Source: an uncultured Prevotellaceae bacterium (GTDB taxonomy: Bacteria; Bacteroidota; Bacteroidia; Bacteroidales; Bacteroidaceae). From it: a DNA stretch of 35,848 bases. Below the pieces are notes generated by a model that was given only the letters and a program-made list of their open reading frames with translations, had not been told where the DNA came from and ran no database searches. Made by a program: the position numbers and the translations under genes. This document shows, piece after piece, positions 9,056 to 18,680 of this stretch (the stretch's first letter is position 1; each line of letters begins with the position of its first letter). Location: NCBI GenBank assembly GCA_902761605.1, contig CACWLC010000021.1:1-35848 (forward strand). Reading direction: 5' to 3'.

Positions 9056-10774
9056 ATGAAGAGACAAATTAAATTAATGGTATTTATCGCTCTCGCATGC
9101 GGTACCATGGTACTGACAGGTTGCAAGCACGACGTGAACGATTACGCACCAAAACCCTACAGCACGACGGATGCAGATAGAAAGAAATATGCTGAAGAGG
9201 CGTTAGGGGTTAAAATCGATCCCCAGCAGGACTGGGTTATGAGTCAGCAGTATAGTGTTAAGGTCAATGTGGATGCTGACCTGGAAAACATTAGCCAGGT
9301 GGTTGTGCTTGACGGTAACCCTCTTGTTAGCGAGACGAACCTGCTGGCCAGTACGGCAGCAGCGGACAATAGTACTGCGACAATCTCGTTCCTTGCACCT
9401 GCAACGGCCGACATTTTCTACGTGGCTTGCATCAACAATGACGGGGAATGTATCGCTCGTCCCTTCATTCCCGGTGAAGATACATCGGTATCGTTTGATG
9501 ATGCTGCCGTCGAGAATACTCCATCTGCAAGACCTACCAGGGCTGCAGCCAGCTACGATTATATTTTCGACAACAACAATCTCAGATACACAGATTTTAT
9601 AATAAAGGACTTCTACAGCTTTCGTGATGCGGTGCTCGAGGTTGTACCTGAGGGCATAGATAATCATAAGACCATTGGTGATGCTGACTTCAGACACATT
9701 ATAGAACTACGTCAAAATCAGAAAGGCAACAATCTTCTGTCCCTCGTCTATATCTATGGCGATGGAAGTGACAATGACAACATCTGGTACACTTTGTTTC
9801 CACAGGGACAGGGAGACAAGGCGGAGAAATATCTTATCAAGGACCAATATAAGAATAAGCCTGTGCCTAAGATGGACTTCAATCCGCAAAAGTCTCTTTT
9901 GACAGGACACTTCATGTATTTCAAACAGCCGGACAGTAAGAATGATATCTACTACACAAATGGCGATATCATGGAAATCCACCTGGCAAATGGTGAAACG
10001 CCTCTGACTGATACCGGCTCACATCCGCGCGTCAAGGTGTTTATCTACAACGGCTATGTCTTCGTAGGCTGCGAGGACGGTAGTGACTGGGATTACAACG
10101 ACCGACTCTATTTTATTCCTTATGGATGTGATCGCATCAAAAAGGGCAAGAAAGTGCGTACACTATCAAAGAAAAGAACACCACAGGTATGGACCTACGC
10201 ATGGGAGGATAACACCATGGAGAGTAACGACCGTTGTGACTACGACATGAACGACTGCGTCATCGAAGTGAAGGAGAAAGACGGTGACCCGTCGAAACTT
10301 GAGATTACCCTTGTGGCTCTCGGTGCTGTACGCAACCTATGGCTGGGATTTGAGAACAAAAGCGGTAAGACCTACCACGACTACAAACCCGTATTCGGTG
10401 ACAAAGAACTGCACGAAGTGTTAGGTGTCCCATCTACAACAATGGTCAACACCAGCAATGGCACACGCACTGTTGCTCCTGTCACGGTAGTCGTTGACAA
10501 ACCCACCGGTTTCGACTTCCAGACATGCTCGTTCGTGCTGGGTGCCAAGGTGAAAAAAGAGATGCAGGGACTCTATGAGAACGACTACTATATGCTGCAC
10601 GTCGCCACAGCAGGCACCGACCCTCACGGCATCGTCGTCCCCGGCAAGTGGAAGTGGCCAACGGAGCGTACCTCTATCAAGGATGCCTACCAGGATTTCA
10701 ACACTTGGGCACAAGACCGTACAAAAGCTAAGGACTGGTATAAGCGACCAAATGAAAGTAAAATTGTAAAATAG
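9056..10774 (+). CDS. LruC/DUF4842-type surface lipoprotein
   Basis: This is a 572-residue predicted lipoprotein. The start at 9056 is chosen because it gives a clean type-II signal (MKRQIKLM..., LTGC, lipidated Cys23); a longer in-frame start at 8999 would put 19 residues before the signal. After the signal comes a KKYAEEALGVKIDPQQDW segment typical of Bacteroidota LruC proteins. Near the centre and C-terminus are Asp/Asn-rich loops SDWDYNDRLYF and CDYDMNDCVIEV, the acidic repeat signature of the LruC/DUF4842 region, which looks suited to Ca2+ binding. Its role is probably at the cell surface; the ligand is unknown. It ends two bases before the convergent Cache-protein gene, with no terminator between them. 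Confidence 0.8.
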   Translation: MKRQIKLMVFIALACGTMVLTGCKHDVNDYAPKPYSTTDADRKKYAEEALGVKIDPQQDWVMSQQYSVKVNVDADLENISQVVVLDGNPLVSETNLLASTAAADNSTATISFLAPATADIFYVACINNDGECIARPFIPGEDTSVSFDDAAVENTPSARPTRAAASYDYIFDNNNLRYTDFIIKDFYSFRDAVLEVVPEGIDNHKTIGDADFRHIIELRQNQKGNNLLSLVYIYGDGSDNDNIWYTLFPQGQGDKAEKYLIKDQYKNKPVPKMDFNPQKSLLTGHFMYFKQPDSKNDIYYTNGDIMEIHLANGETPLTDTGSHPRVKVFIYNGYVFVGCEDGSDWDYNDRLYFIPYGCDRIKKGKKVRTLSKKRTPQVWTYAWEDNTMESNDRCDYDMNDCVIEVKEKDGDPSKLEITLVALGAVRNLWLGFENKSGKTYHDYKPVFGDKELHEVLGVPSTTMVNTSNGTRTVAPVTVVVDKPTGFDFQTCSFVLGAKVKKEMQGLYENDYYMLHVATAGTDPHGIVVPGKWKWPTERTSIKDAYQDFNTWAQDRTKAKDWYKRPNESKIVK

Positions 10775-10776
10775 TG

Positions 10777-11646
10777 TCACATCGGGTGCATTAGGTCTTT
10801 GACTTTGTTGGTGAGTTCGATATTACGCTCAGTAAGCCGACGGTTGACTGTCTTCTGTTTTTCTAGTTCATCAATAAGCGATTGTTTGTCGGCATCTACC
10901 TTTTCATTCTTGTAGTTTATTGATGCCACGACAGCTCGCCAGATGATAATGCAGAACGTCAGAAGGCAAACGAACATCAGCCCAAAAAGGAGCCAGATGT
11001 CGTCGGTGAAATCTGAAGGACTGTCATCACTGATCATTGTGACATCTTCCATAGGTACGTCAGCGAAAATCACTGCAACGACATGTCCTTGGTCATCACG
11101 CACGGCATTGGCAAAGGTGCACATGACAATGCTTGTGCCTCCACGATCCATATATGCGTCTGACCAGAAACTCTTACCATCGGTTATAGGATTCTTGAAC
11201 CAGTCGCGCTCAATGTAATCAAATGGCAACAGTTCAGTGCGGATATTGGGTGTACTGCTTTTTTTCTTCTTTAGCGTTACTGAAGGTTCCTCGTCATAAG
11301 CATATGGAGCAAAAAGTTTCGACTTACCCTTCTTGGCGTAATAACCTGGGCGGAAAGCAACACCGGCTCCTACGATATTGGGATTTATGCGTACCAGTTG
11401 GTTGGTAATGGTGTACAATCCGTCGGGGTTCGACAGATTCTTCTCAACCATCTTTTGCGTGGTCCATACGGCACGCTCTACTTGGTTTTTTATTTGAGCG
11501 ATCTTTTCGCTTTGTTCCAACTGACGGCTTACCTCAGCCAATTGTCCTGCCTGGCTACCATGTTTGATCATGATATACTGAGCAGCCGCCATCATGCCAA
11601 ACATGATGACGACTGCAACAATCAGCTGTAGGATATATTTCTTCAT
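10777..11646 (-). CDS. Cache-domain membrane protein with coiled-coil tail
   Basis: This 289-residue protein has one N-terminal membrane segment (about 8-26), a periplasmic Cache/PDC-type sensor region (about 40-205) with the familiar W-F-x-N-P, W-S-D-A-Y-M-D and ADVPMEDV blocks, a second membrane segment (about 216-238), and a cytosolic coiled coil to the end. Cache domains normally bind small ligands and feed a kinase, cyclase or phosphatase, but no output domain follows here. It lies 12 bases after the coiled-coil gene and is the last gene of the VgrG transcription unit. A role as an envelope sensor or scaffold for the secretion machine is inference. Confidence 0.75.
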   Translation of the reverse strand: MKKYILQLIVAVVIMFGMMAAAQYIMIKHGSQAGQLAEVSRQLEQSEKIAQIKNQVERAVWTTQKMVEKNLSNPDGLYTITNQLVRINPNIVGAGVAFRPGYYAKKGKSKLFAPYAYDEEPSVTLKKKKSSTPNIRTELLPFDYIERDWFKNPITDGKSFWSDAYMDRGGTSIVMCTFANAVRDDQGHVVAVIFADVPMEDVTMISDDSPSDFTDDIWLLFGLMFVCLLTFCIIIWRAVVASINYKNEKVDADKQSLIDELEKQKTVNRRLTERNIELTNKVKDLMHPM

Positions 11647-11658
11647 GTCAAGTGTTTT

Positions 11659-12381
11659 TTATTCGTAATCATCAGAATTCATTCTCATTGAGTTTGCAGC
11701 CTCTTCGCCTCGGGCATTCTCTTGTTCGGTGCGCTGCTGCATCTGTGCATTCTGCTCAGCAAGCCATTTGTTATGGGCAGCATCTATCTCATCGAGCTTT
11801 GCCTGATGGATCTTGTCGCGCTGTTCGCTCCACTGCTTATTGAGTTTCTTGAGCTCTTTGTCAAGCTTGTCAAGATCTTCCTTCGTCTCACCTGGTGCCA
11901 GCTCGGCAAACTTGGCCTTAGAGACAGCCTCGGCTACCTCCATCTGCCCCTTGCATTCCTGATAGATAGCATTTACAGCATCATTTAACACCTTATAGCG
12001 GTCATCATTTACTTCTGGCATTGTCAATAGGAGATATTTAACATCCACAGTCTGATCATTACCATTCTCATCAACACTTTCGATAGGCATAGTCTTACCC
12101 TCGATCTTAAACTCCGGATGAGACTCGAGTATACCCTTGGCAATCTGACCAAGATCCTCTTCGTATTTGGGGAAGACCATAAACTGATAATCATTGTCCT
12201 TGCCTACATCTGCACACTTTTCGATATTCTGCAGCTCACCCTCAATAAGTACTTTTACAGGGAGCAGCGCCATAGGGTCGGATTTTATGCAGAGGTTCCT
12301 GAAACGGAAATCCATTACACTTATAGAGTTTGTATATTTCTCACCAAGTGAGTCAAATTCTCTTATTGTTGCTCTTCTCAT
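11659..12381 (-). CDS. Coiled-coil protein of the VgrG unit, unknown function
   Basis: I do not recognise this 240-residue protein. It has no signal peptide or membrane segment. Residues 1-120 look like a compact alpha/beta domain. From about 120 on it is highly charged and helical, with a Lys/Glu/Gln-rich coiled coil (LDKLDKELKKLNKQWSEQ region) and a Gln/Asn-rich acidic tail. It lies between the spike-like gene (30 bases upstream) and the Cache gene, in one operon with VgrG. In other T6SS loci this position often holds adaptors or chaperones that load cargo on VgrG, so that is a reasonable guess and no more. Confidence 0.7.
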   Translation of the reverse strand: MRRATIREFDSLGEKYTNSISVMDFRFRNLCIKSDPMALLPVKVLIEGELQNIEKCADVGKDNDYQFMVFPKYEEDLGQIAKGILESHPEFKIEGKTMPIESVDENGNDQTVDVKYLLLTMPEVNDDRYKVLNDAVNAIYQECKGQMEVAEAVSKAKFAELAPGETKEDLDKLDKELKKLNKQWSEQRDKIHQAKLDEIDAAHNKWLAEQNAQMQQRTEQENARGEEAANSMRMNSDDYE

Positions 12382-12411
12382 ATCTATTTCTCTTAATATT
12401 TTTATTTCGAA

Positions 12412-14376
12412 TTACTCTTTTGGAGCATCTTCACTCTTAAGTTTCGCACTCAGGCTGCCACCTCCACCAGCACCAGGCATGGCAATACCGTCGCTGATGT
12501 TTGTTGACTTAAAGGATGACTTAGCCTCAATATTGTCGATAACGGCCTTCGGAGCCTTGACATCACCCTTGATGTCGGTCTTGCCATTGATGGTAGTGTC
12601 ACCGTAAATCTGGGTCTTGCTGCCGCCGACGGATGCGTTGCCGCCATCGAGCTGTACGAGTGCCTTACCGTCGCCCTGCTGTATCTCTAAGGTCTTGTCG
12701 GCAAAGAGACCAACTTCCTCACTGACGGTCTGTACCTTCTTACTCTTGATATCCTTAGACTTAGAGCCAAAGTACATCTTCTCTGAGACGAGAGTCATCG
12801 TACTGCCAGAAGCGAGTGCTGAATCGGTGAACTTCTCCTTGTCGACATCCATTGACTTGACGCTGACAGCCTTGGCATTGACATTGACGCTACCACTAGC
12901 CTTGCCTTCTGCATCGGCTGCGAGGATATCTGTCTTCTCTGTACGTATCGACAGCTTACCGTCCTTGGTGAGGGCTTTTGTCTTAAGCTTACCGTCGGCA
13001 ACCTCATAGTCGAGGCTCTCCATAGTGACTGTCTTGGACTTGATGATTACATCGCCTTCGCCCTTATATTCACCTTTCGTGAGTTTGCCGTCCTTATCGC
13101 GCTCGATGTTCTGAGGATTAGCGGTAGAGACTTCTACGGTCTTGAAGGTCATAGTGAGCTTACCGTCCTTGGTGAGTTCCTTCTCCTTACGGCCATTATC
13201 ATCTACCTGATAGTCGACAGCCTCGAGATTGATGTCCTTGGCCTGAATCTTGACATTACCGGTAACAGGATACTCCTTACCCTTGTCTTTCGCCTCAAAT
13301 GAGGTGAGGGCAATGTTCTTGGCATTGACACTGAAACCACCTTTCTCTACAAGTTTACCTTCATCGTCGGCCATGCTCATTCCAAACCTCGGAGCACGGA
13401 CATTGATGCCGGCCTCTTTGTTTGTATGAAGGTTGCCGTCGCCATCGGCAGTGGCTATGTCGATACGCTCAGCATTGATGCTCATCGATGCTCCAGTAGT
13501 ATTCTTCTTGAAGTCATCCGTACTCTTAAGGGCATTCTTCTCTTTCTCGAGAGCTTTCTTCATGCGGTTTACCTCTGCCAGTTTTGAAACGGAGCGCATG
13601 AAGGATATGGTAGACTGATAGAGTGACGGCATGATGGAGTCCATATATTCATGAATCTCATCAATGGTGCCAGCATTGACGCGGACACAGTAATTGTCGG
13701 AGATGTTGATTTTTTCCTCTGCTTCATGCAGTTTATTCATGTCGGTGAAGAACTTGTCAACATCCTTCTTCTGCTGTTCCATCTGTTCCTTAAGCTCTGT
13801 GGCCTCGGTAGTAAGAGTCTTTATCTGATCTTCAATGCTCTTTTTCCTTATATCGTTGGTGACGGCTGCCTCGAGGGTAAGATCATTGTCGGCATGAATC
13901 CAAACACCACCTTTGGAAGCGGTAGGGCCGGACATAGAGAAGGCATCAGTGGCATCGTTGCTGTGAAGAACAATACCTCCAGCCTGAGAAACAATCTCTG
14001 AAGTTCCGCATACCACGTTTTCCATACCATCGATACCTGGGTCGACAGCTATCTGGCGGATGCTTGGGGCACGGCTGACAATGGAACCAGACTCGCCTAC
14101 ACCTTCAAGCTTCAGGTCGCTGCCTTTGATTACCACGTGGCCGATACCACCTTGCAGGTCACCGCTCTTGTCTACATTTCCAATTACTATCTCAGGTGCG
14201 GAAAGAACGATACGATTGCTGTTGCGGTAGAAGAGCCCTTGGTCAAGACGGTTGAATATGTCTGTCTTGATCTGCTGAACTTCTGCTTTTTGATTGTGAA
14301 TCTCTTCGAGATCTTTCTCTACGCACTGCTGGAAGTTGTCTAACAGTTTCTTCCAATCATCATATATATATCCCAT
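12412..14376 (-). CDS. Repetitive beta-rich spike-like protein of the VgrG unit
   Basis: This 654-residue protein has an N-terminal helical segment (1-50), a beta-rich block (55-175) with VgrG-like phrases such as NRIVLSAPEIVIG and GGVWIHADNDLTLEA, a coiled coil (about 180-300), and a long repetitive beta region (about 300-600). The repeats run some 50-60 residues and each has a strand core of the type V-x-I-x-A-K-x-I-x-L-x-S-x-D (VKIQAKDINLEAVD, VIIKSKTVTMESLD, VNVNAKAVSVKSMD) plus a TKDGKLT-like turn. The C-terminus carries a Gly-rich stretch. This pattern suggests a beta-helix or prism like the VgrG needle. It starts 11 bases after VgrG. It could be a spike extension or a secreted cargo; neither is shown. 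Confidence 0.72.
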   Translation of the reverse strand: MGYIYDDWKKLLDNFQQCVEKDLEEIHNQKAEVQQIKTDIFNRLDQGLFYRNSNRIVLSAPEIVIGNVDKSGDLQGGIGHVVIKGSDLKLEGVGESGSIVSRAPSIRQIAVDPGIDGMENVVCGTSEIVSQAGGIVLHSNDATDAFSMSGPTASKGGVWIHADNDLTLEAAVTNDIRKKSIEDQIKTLTTEATELKEQMEQQKKDVDKFFTDMNKLHEAEEKINISDNYCVRVNAGTIDEIHEYMDSIMPSLYQSTISFMRSVSKLAEVNRMKKALEKEKNALKSTDDFKKNTTGASMSINAERIDIATADGDGNLHTNKEAGINVRAPRFGMSMADDEGKLVEKGGFSVNAKNIALTSFEAKDKGKEYPVTGNVKIQAKDINLEAVDYQVDDNGRKEKELTKDGKLTMTFKTVEVSTANPQNIERDKDGKLTKGEYKGEGDVIIKSKTVTMESLDYEVADGKLKTKALTKDGKLSIRTEKTDILAADAEGKASGSVNVNAKAVSVKSMDVDKEKFTDSALASGSTMTLVSEKMYFGSKSKDIKSKKVQTVSEEVGLFADKTLEIQQGDGKALVQLDGGNASVGGSKTQIYGDTTINGKTDIKGDVKAPKAVIDNIEAKSSFKSTNISDGIAMPGAGGGGSLSAKLKSEDAPKE

Positions 14377-14387
14377 AATCGCTTATT

Positions 14388-17300
14388 TTATTCTAAATGC
14401 TTTAAACTATCCTTTATGGCATTGAGGAAATCATATACATTGCGGTCTGGATCTTCCAGAGTGGTGAGGTTCTCCTTTGCAGCACCCTCTATCTCTGCAA
14501 TGTTTTCGTTAAGAGCGTAGGTGTTACCATTATGAGTGAACAGGATGCTACCATTCTTGGCATTACTCCATGAACTGCTTTCTATCCTGGTCTTGTGCCA
14601 GTCCATTATACTATCAGCATTGACTAATCCTTTCAGGGCATCCAGAGCGGTCTTTGCTGCAGCGTATTGAGCTGCATCTAAACGAGGTATGGACTCGAGG
14701 GAATTAACATACCTATTCCATTTTGCCTGATTTACGAAATCAGCATATTTGGTTGGACGCTTTGGCACGGACATAAATGGTGCAGCAGGTGCTGGTGGTT
14801 GTGGTATTCCGGGAGCTCCAGCTGGTGCCACGATGGCATTATTGGCAATATTTGGAATGGCCTCAGGTTCTTTCCTACGCCACTCATCCTTGAATCCCAA
14901 GGCTTCGAGGAATGCTACGGCAGCCATGCGCTTCAGCACCTTACGATGTTCGCCAAGAGCGGCTTCTGTATATGCTCTGTCAAGACTCTTCTGCTGGACA
15001 GTAAGATCTTGGTAATAGAACGATTCGGCAAGGCTGCTCTTAGAGAAGGCTTTTTCCATAGCCGACCTGTAATTTTCTGGCACCGCAGAGGTGACGAACC
15101 ATCCAATTTGTTTGCCGATTTCTTCTTTCTTGAGCTCTCTGTGTTCCAGGAATTTACAAATAGCCTCACGTAGGGTGTTTGCTGACTTGAGGATATCCTT
15201 ACGTGCTCTCTTACGCTCATTGATAATAGCAGCCTTTTTCTCATCCTCAGAAGGAAGATTTTCTATTGCCTGATTTCTATGGGAAACAGTGGCAATGGTG
15301 TCGTTGGTCACATCATTGGCATTTGCTATCTGGAAACAGTCTAAGAATCCAAGATTATCCTCTGTAATTTTTTTATAAGGAGGATTTGCCCACATAATAT
15401 TATCCATATCATTGAAGGTCTTACAGATCTGGACTTGTCCGTTTGTATTAAATCCTTCAGCCAGATAACGATAATGTTCGATAGTCTGCATTAAGCTGGA
15501 GGGTGACAATTTATAGTGGTTGACACAGTTTCTATAATTCTCTCTGTATTTTCGGTCAACTTCACCAGCGAGGACGCCGACTTTGGATATGAGTTCAATG
15601 ACGCTTGCCTGAGTCTTGATACCTTTACGTATTGCTTTCTCGTCCTTAGCATGTTTTGACTTTAATGCCTGACTGGTATAAGCGGCAGCAGGGTAGTCGC
15701 ATTGGTCTTTTCCTGCCTCAAGCTTAAGGAAACGGTTGGACTTAACCGTCAGGGCACCTTCTACAGGACGGAACACAACCTCAGCTATGCTACGGAGGTA
15801 AGAGAAATCGATTATATTGATCTTGGATGCAAGTTTCTTAGCTGCAGCAATAGGTATTTCTGCCAAAGAAAGTCCAACTGTTCCCAATCCGGAATCTCCG
15901 TGCTTGAACTTACGGTAACTTACATTGGTACCTGATATCAGCTCGAGGTTGTTACCAGCCTCAATGCTGACATTCTTACCCTTTATGGAGATGTCGCCGT
16001 TAGGCGCCTCGATGCTGATGCCGGTGAAAGCACTGATATTTACATCACCCCAAGGCGATTTCACTGAGACGTTACGTCCATCGGTAGAACCGGTAATACT
16101 GTATACACCATATTTGTCGGTCAATTGGAATCCGCCCTCAAAGCCCTTGGAGTTCTTTGATAGGGTGTCGTTACCAAACAGTTTGAAGATATCCTGGCCT
16201 CCCAATGATGGGAACCATGTGGTCAATAGTTCATAGCCTGGTAATATCGTTCCAGAGAGGAATGCTGTCAGTCCTGCTCCAGAGCCATCCTCTATTCTCA
16301 AGGCATGGCCACCGGGAGAGGTTAGCACGATGTCACGCTCAAGAAATTCTCCAGGCACTTTGTTACCCTTCATCGACAGTCCGCCTACGATATATGGACG
16401 CTCCACATTACCATGTGCGAAGTTGACTATCACCTGGTCTCCTTCATAATGTCTGCCGAAGATACCATTACCCTTACTGGCAGAGCTTGTAGCATATACT
16501 ATCCAAGGAGAGGAAGCCTCTTTGGTCTTATCATCCATTGTCTCGGGAACATTTTGCCATGCGGGGAACATAATCCTCACGCGGTTCTGGTTATTCGGGT
16601 CATCGGCATCGGTAACAGTTGCCAGCTGAGGGCCTGACGTCCTGATATGTCCGGCTGGTATGATAGTTGGGCAGAACGTATCCGGTTCTTCTTTGCCATC
16701 CAGATTCTTCCAATTAGTGATCTTGCTTATGGCTTTAACCTTGAAGAGAAGAGTAGGAGTAGTGTCAAGCGGTACAACTTCTTGCTCTTTGTTGAGAACA
16801 AGTCGCTTTTCCTCGGTTTTACATTCCACATTGACAACAAGATACTCTTTATTCTGTACCTTGATTATCTGACCAAGCTTCAAGTCAGGATAGGTGGTAT
16901 CATAATCAAGTACAACGGCATTCTTACTTGCCTGCAGCTCTTTGAGCAGGATATTACGGTATCTCTTTTCGGTGAAATCAGATTTCAACTCGCTGAACAG
17001 ATTTAATTTCTTAGGGTCTGTTTCATAGCCATATTGTTCGGCTGGTGTTGTCTTGCTGAAGTACTTCTCGTTGGATATGTCATTGAGGTCTCCTATATGG
17101 GTTTTTGCCACAAGGAGGTTATAAGTGTTGTCGAAAAGTGCATTAGTAATCCAAGTAGGGATATTCTTTGTGTTGCTGAAGAACATTGGGAATTGTTTCA
17201 TGATCCATTTGTCGAGATCGTGATCAGAATCGCAACCCATCTGACCCTTTATTTCTTGGGGATCTTTGTTCACATTACTTACGATAACGTTATCATCATA

Positions 17301-18173
17301 TGCAGCTTCGGCCGCAAACTTTTCGGCAAATTCAACCTCTATTCCGTCATCAATATCGCAATAAGTCAATTCCTGCCAGTCTTTCTTCTCTACAGCCTCG
17401 GCTGTAGCATCGTAACCTACATTGATAGTGCCGTTTTCATAGAAGAAGAACTCTCCCCATCGGTTTGCGGTACGGATAGCCATATCCTGGAAACTCTCGT
17501 TATACTGTACGAGATATGGGAAGATGTGCTCTGTCATCTTGTCATCTTTTCCTTTGTATGTAAGAACCTTCATGTTGTTCTTGCATGTGATGGTTTTTTG
17601 GGGGTCCCATGGCAGCTTGTAGTTCACAAGTTCTTTCTCGAGAATTTCAGAAAAGAATTTCTTTGCCACGAATGTCCTGCTGTCCTGCTTGAAAGTCAAC
17701 ATGTGATCCAGACTGAAGATCTTCAAGATAATAAACATGGAGTCTGGCTTATAGTGGGGTTGCACATCTGCTATATAGTAATCACTACCTATAACCTTCT
17801 TATCTTTATCCGCCGTTTTCTCATCTATGAGTGACAAAAGTTCTACCTTATTGTTTAATAAGGTAGTAACTATATTGTCCTTAACTATCGGATCCCAAGT
17901 GGGTTCCTCTCTGCCTTTGGCTACAGGATAGACGTCAAGTCTTACCTTAATAGCCGTTGGCTCGTACATTATCTTCTTAAAGCTGAAATCGGTAATGTAA
18001 AAAGAGTATTGGTTGTCTTTTCCGCTCTCTCCCTTTAACTTAAGAGTATTACCGGCTGTGACTGTACCATCATATTTCTTGTTTGTCAAAATGGTTAAAG
18101 TGGTATAATCAGATTCTCCTCCCGTACCTCCATTGGGTTTAATGTCATGTATCTTTAATTCTATTATTGCCAT
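14388..18173 (-). CDS. tssI: VgrG/TssI spike protein with long C-terminal extension
   Basis: This 1261-residue protein is about twice the usual Bacteroidota VgrG length. Residues 1 to about 500 look like the gp27-type base. About 508-605 is the gp5-like OB fold, with NRVRIMFPAWQN, a W-I-V-Y-A strand and RPYIVGGL. From about 615 to 750 runs the triple-stranded spike, starting at the TSPGGHALRIEDGSG block and showing alternating strands such as DISIKGKNVSIEAGNNLELISG (quoted here in part as ISIKGKNVSIEAG). After residue ~750 there is a roughly 500-residue, mainly helical extension that holds a Pro/Ala-rich linker (GAPGIPQPPAPAAP). This extension may be an effector or cargo-binding domain. It follows two TssD-like genes and precedes the spike-like gene. 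Confidence 0.9.
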   Translation of the reverse strand: MAIIELKIHDIKPNGGTGGESDYTTLTILTNKKYDGTVTAGNTLKLKGESGKDNQYSFYITDFSFKKIMYEPTAIKVRLDVYPVAKGREEPTWDPIVKDNIVTTLLNNKVELLSLIDEKTADKDKKVIGSDYYIADVQPHYKPDSMFIILKIFSLDHMLTFKQDSRTFVAKKFFSEILEKELVNYKLPWDPQKTITCKNNMKVLTYKGKDDKMTEHIFPYLVQYNESFQDMAIRTANRWGEFFFYENGTINVGYDATAEAVEKKDWQELTYCDIDDGIEVEFAEKFAAEAAYDDNVIVSNVNKDPQEIKGQMGCDSDHDLDKWIMKQFPMFFSNTKNIPTWITNALFDNTYNLLVAKTHIGDLNDISNEKYFSKTTPAEQYGYETDPKKLNLFSELKSDFTEKRYRNILLKELQASKNAVVLDYDTTYPDLKLGQIIKVQNKEYLVVNVECKTEEKRLVLNKEQEVVPLDTTPTLLFKVKAISKITNWKNLDGKEEPDTFCPTIIPAGHIRTSGPQLATVTDADDPNNQNRVRIMFPAWQNVPETMDDKTKEASSPWIVYATSSASKGNGIFGRHYEGDQVIVNFAHGNVERPYIVGGLSMKGNKVPGEFLERDIVLTSPGGHALRIEDGSGAGLTAFLSGTILPGYELLTTWFPSLGGQDIFKLFGNDTLSKNSKGFEGGFQLTDKYGVYSITGSTDGRNVSVKSPWGDVNISAFTGISIEAPNGDISIKGKNVSIEAGNNLELISGTNVSYRKFKHGDSGLGTVGLSLAEIPIAAAKKLASKINIIDFSYLRSIAEVVFRPVEGALTVKSNRFLKLEAGKDQCDYPAAAYTSQALKSKHAKDEKAIRKGIKTQASVIELISKVGVLAGEVDRKYRENYRNCVNHYKLSPSSLMQTIEHYRYLAEGFNTNGQVQICKTFNDMDNIMWANPPYKKITEDNLGFLDCFQIANANDVTNDTIATVSHRNQAIENLPSEDEKKAAIINERKRARKDILKSANTLREAICKFLEHRELKKEEIGKQIGWFVTSAVPENYRSAMEKAFSKSSLAESFYYQDLTVQQKSLDRAYTEAALGEHRKVLKRMAAVAFLEALGFKDEWRRKEPEAIPNIANNAIVAPAGAPGIPQPPAPAAPFMSVPKRPTKYADFVNQAKWNRYVNSLESIPRLDAAQYAAAKTALDALKGLVNADSIMDWHKTRIESSSWSNAKNGSILFTHNGNTYALNENIAEIEGAAKENLTTLEDPDRNVYDFLNAIKDSLKHLE

Positions 18174-18191
18174 TGCCTATACACTTTTTTG

Positions 18192-18677
18192 TTACTGAAT
18201 AAATACACTTTTAAGATTGCTGCTTTCATCACGTCCAAGATAAAGCACAGAACGGATAAGGATCTTTATATCAAGGATCACCTGTTCTTCCCTGTTCTCC
18301 TTATTCTTGGCAGAATTGTAATTCTCTTCTACACTAACCACATATCCGTCGATAATCATGCCGTCTTCATAAGTTGACAGGCGCATGTTAGAGCCGAAAT
18401 GGGGGTTAAAGAGGAAAGTGTATTCGAAGTAGCCGGTGCCTACAAGATTCTTATAGAAGACACTTGCCTGTGACATGGAGTTGACACGTATGGTGAAATT
18501 CAGTATGGCAGGTTGCTGAGAACCGAAATGCTCACCATTCTGGTTGCGGTTGTACTCGCAATGATAGTCGAAATGCTGTACTGTCAGACATTTCTCTTTT
18601 AATATGTTCTGCATGTTGTCCTGCATTCCATCTGCAATCACAACTGCCTTGAGTTCGTTTGAATAGAGTGTAGCCAT
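18192..18677 (-). CDS. tssD: TssD/Hcp-like tube protein, divergent copy 2 of the VgrG unit
   Basis: This 161-residue protein fits the small beta-barrel Hcp/TssD type by its size, beta pattern and position next to another TssD-like gene and VgrG. The central phrase ILNFTIRVNSMSQAS and the C-terminal strands VILDIKILIRSVLYL are where tube proteins have their barrel strands. It differs clearly from the tandem TssD pair near 35.6 kb. It starts 3 bases after the previous gene and ends 18 bases before VgrG. It may be a specialised tip-proximal ring or a carrier for the VgrG-linked cargo. The family call is weaker than for its neighbours. Confidence 0.6.
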   Translation of the reverse strand: MATLYSNELKAVVIADGMQDNMQNILKEKCLTVQHFDYHCEYNRNQNGEHFGSQQPAILNFTIRVNSMSQASVFYKNLVGTGYFEYTFLFNPHFGSNMRLSTYEDGMIIDGYVVSVEENYNSAKNKENREEQVILDIKILIRSVLYLGRDESSNLKSVFIQ

Positions 18678-18680
18678 ATC

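Noticed and set aside
17034-17834. 266-codon plus-strand open frame inside the VgrG gene
   Set aside because: It is antisense to a well-supported gene, has no promoter or family features, and its composition looks like reverse-complement shadow coding.
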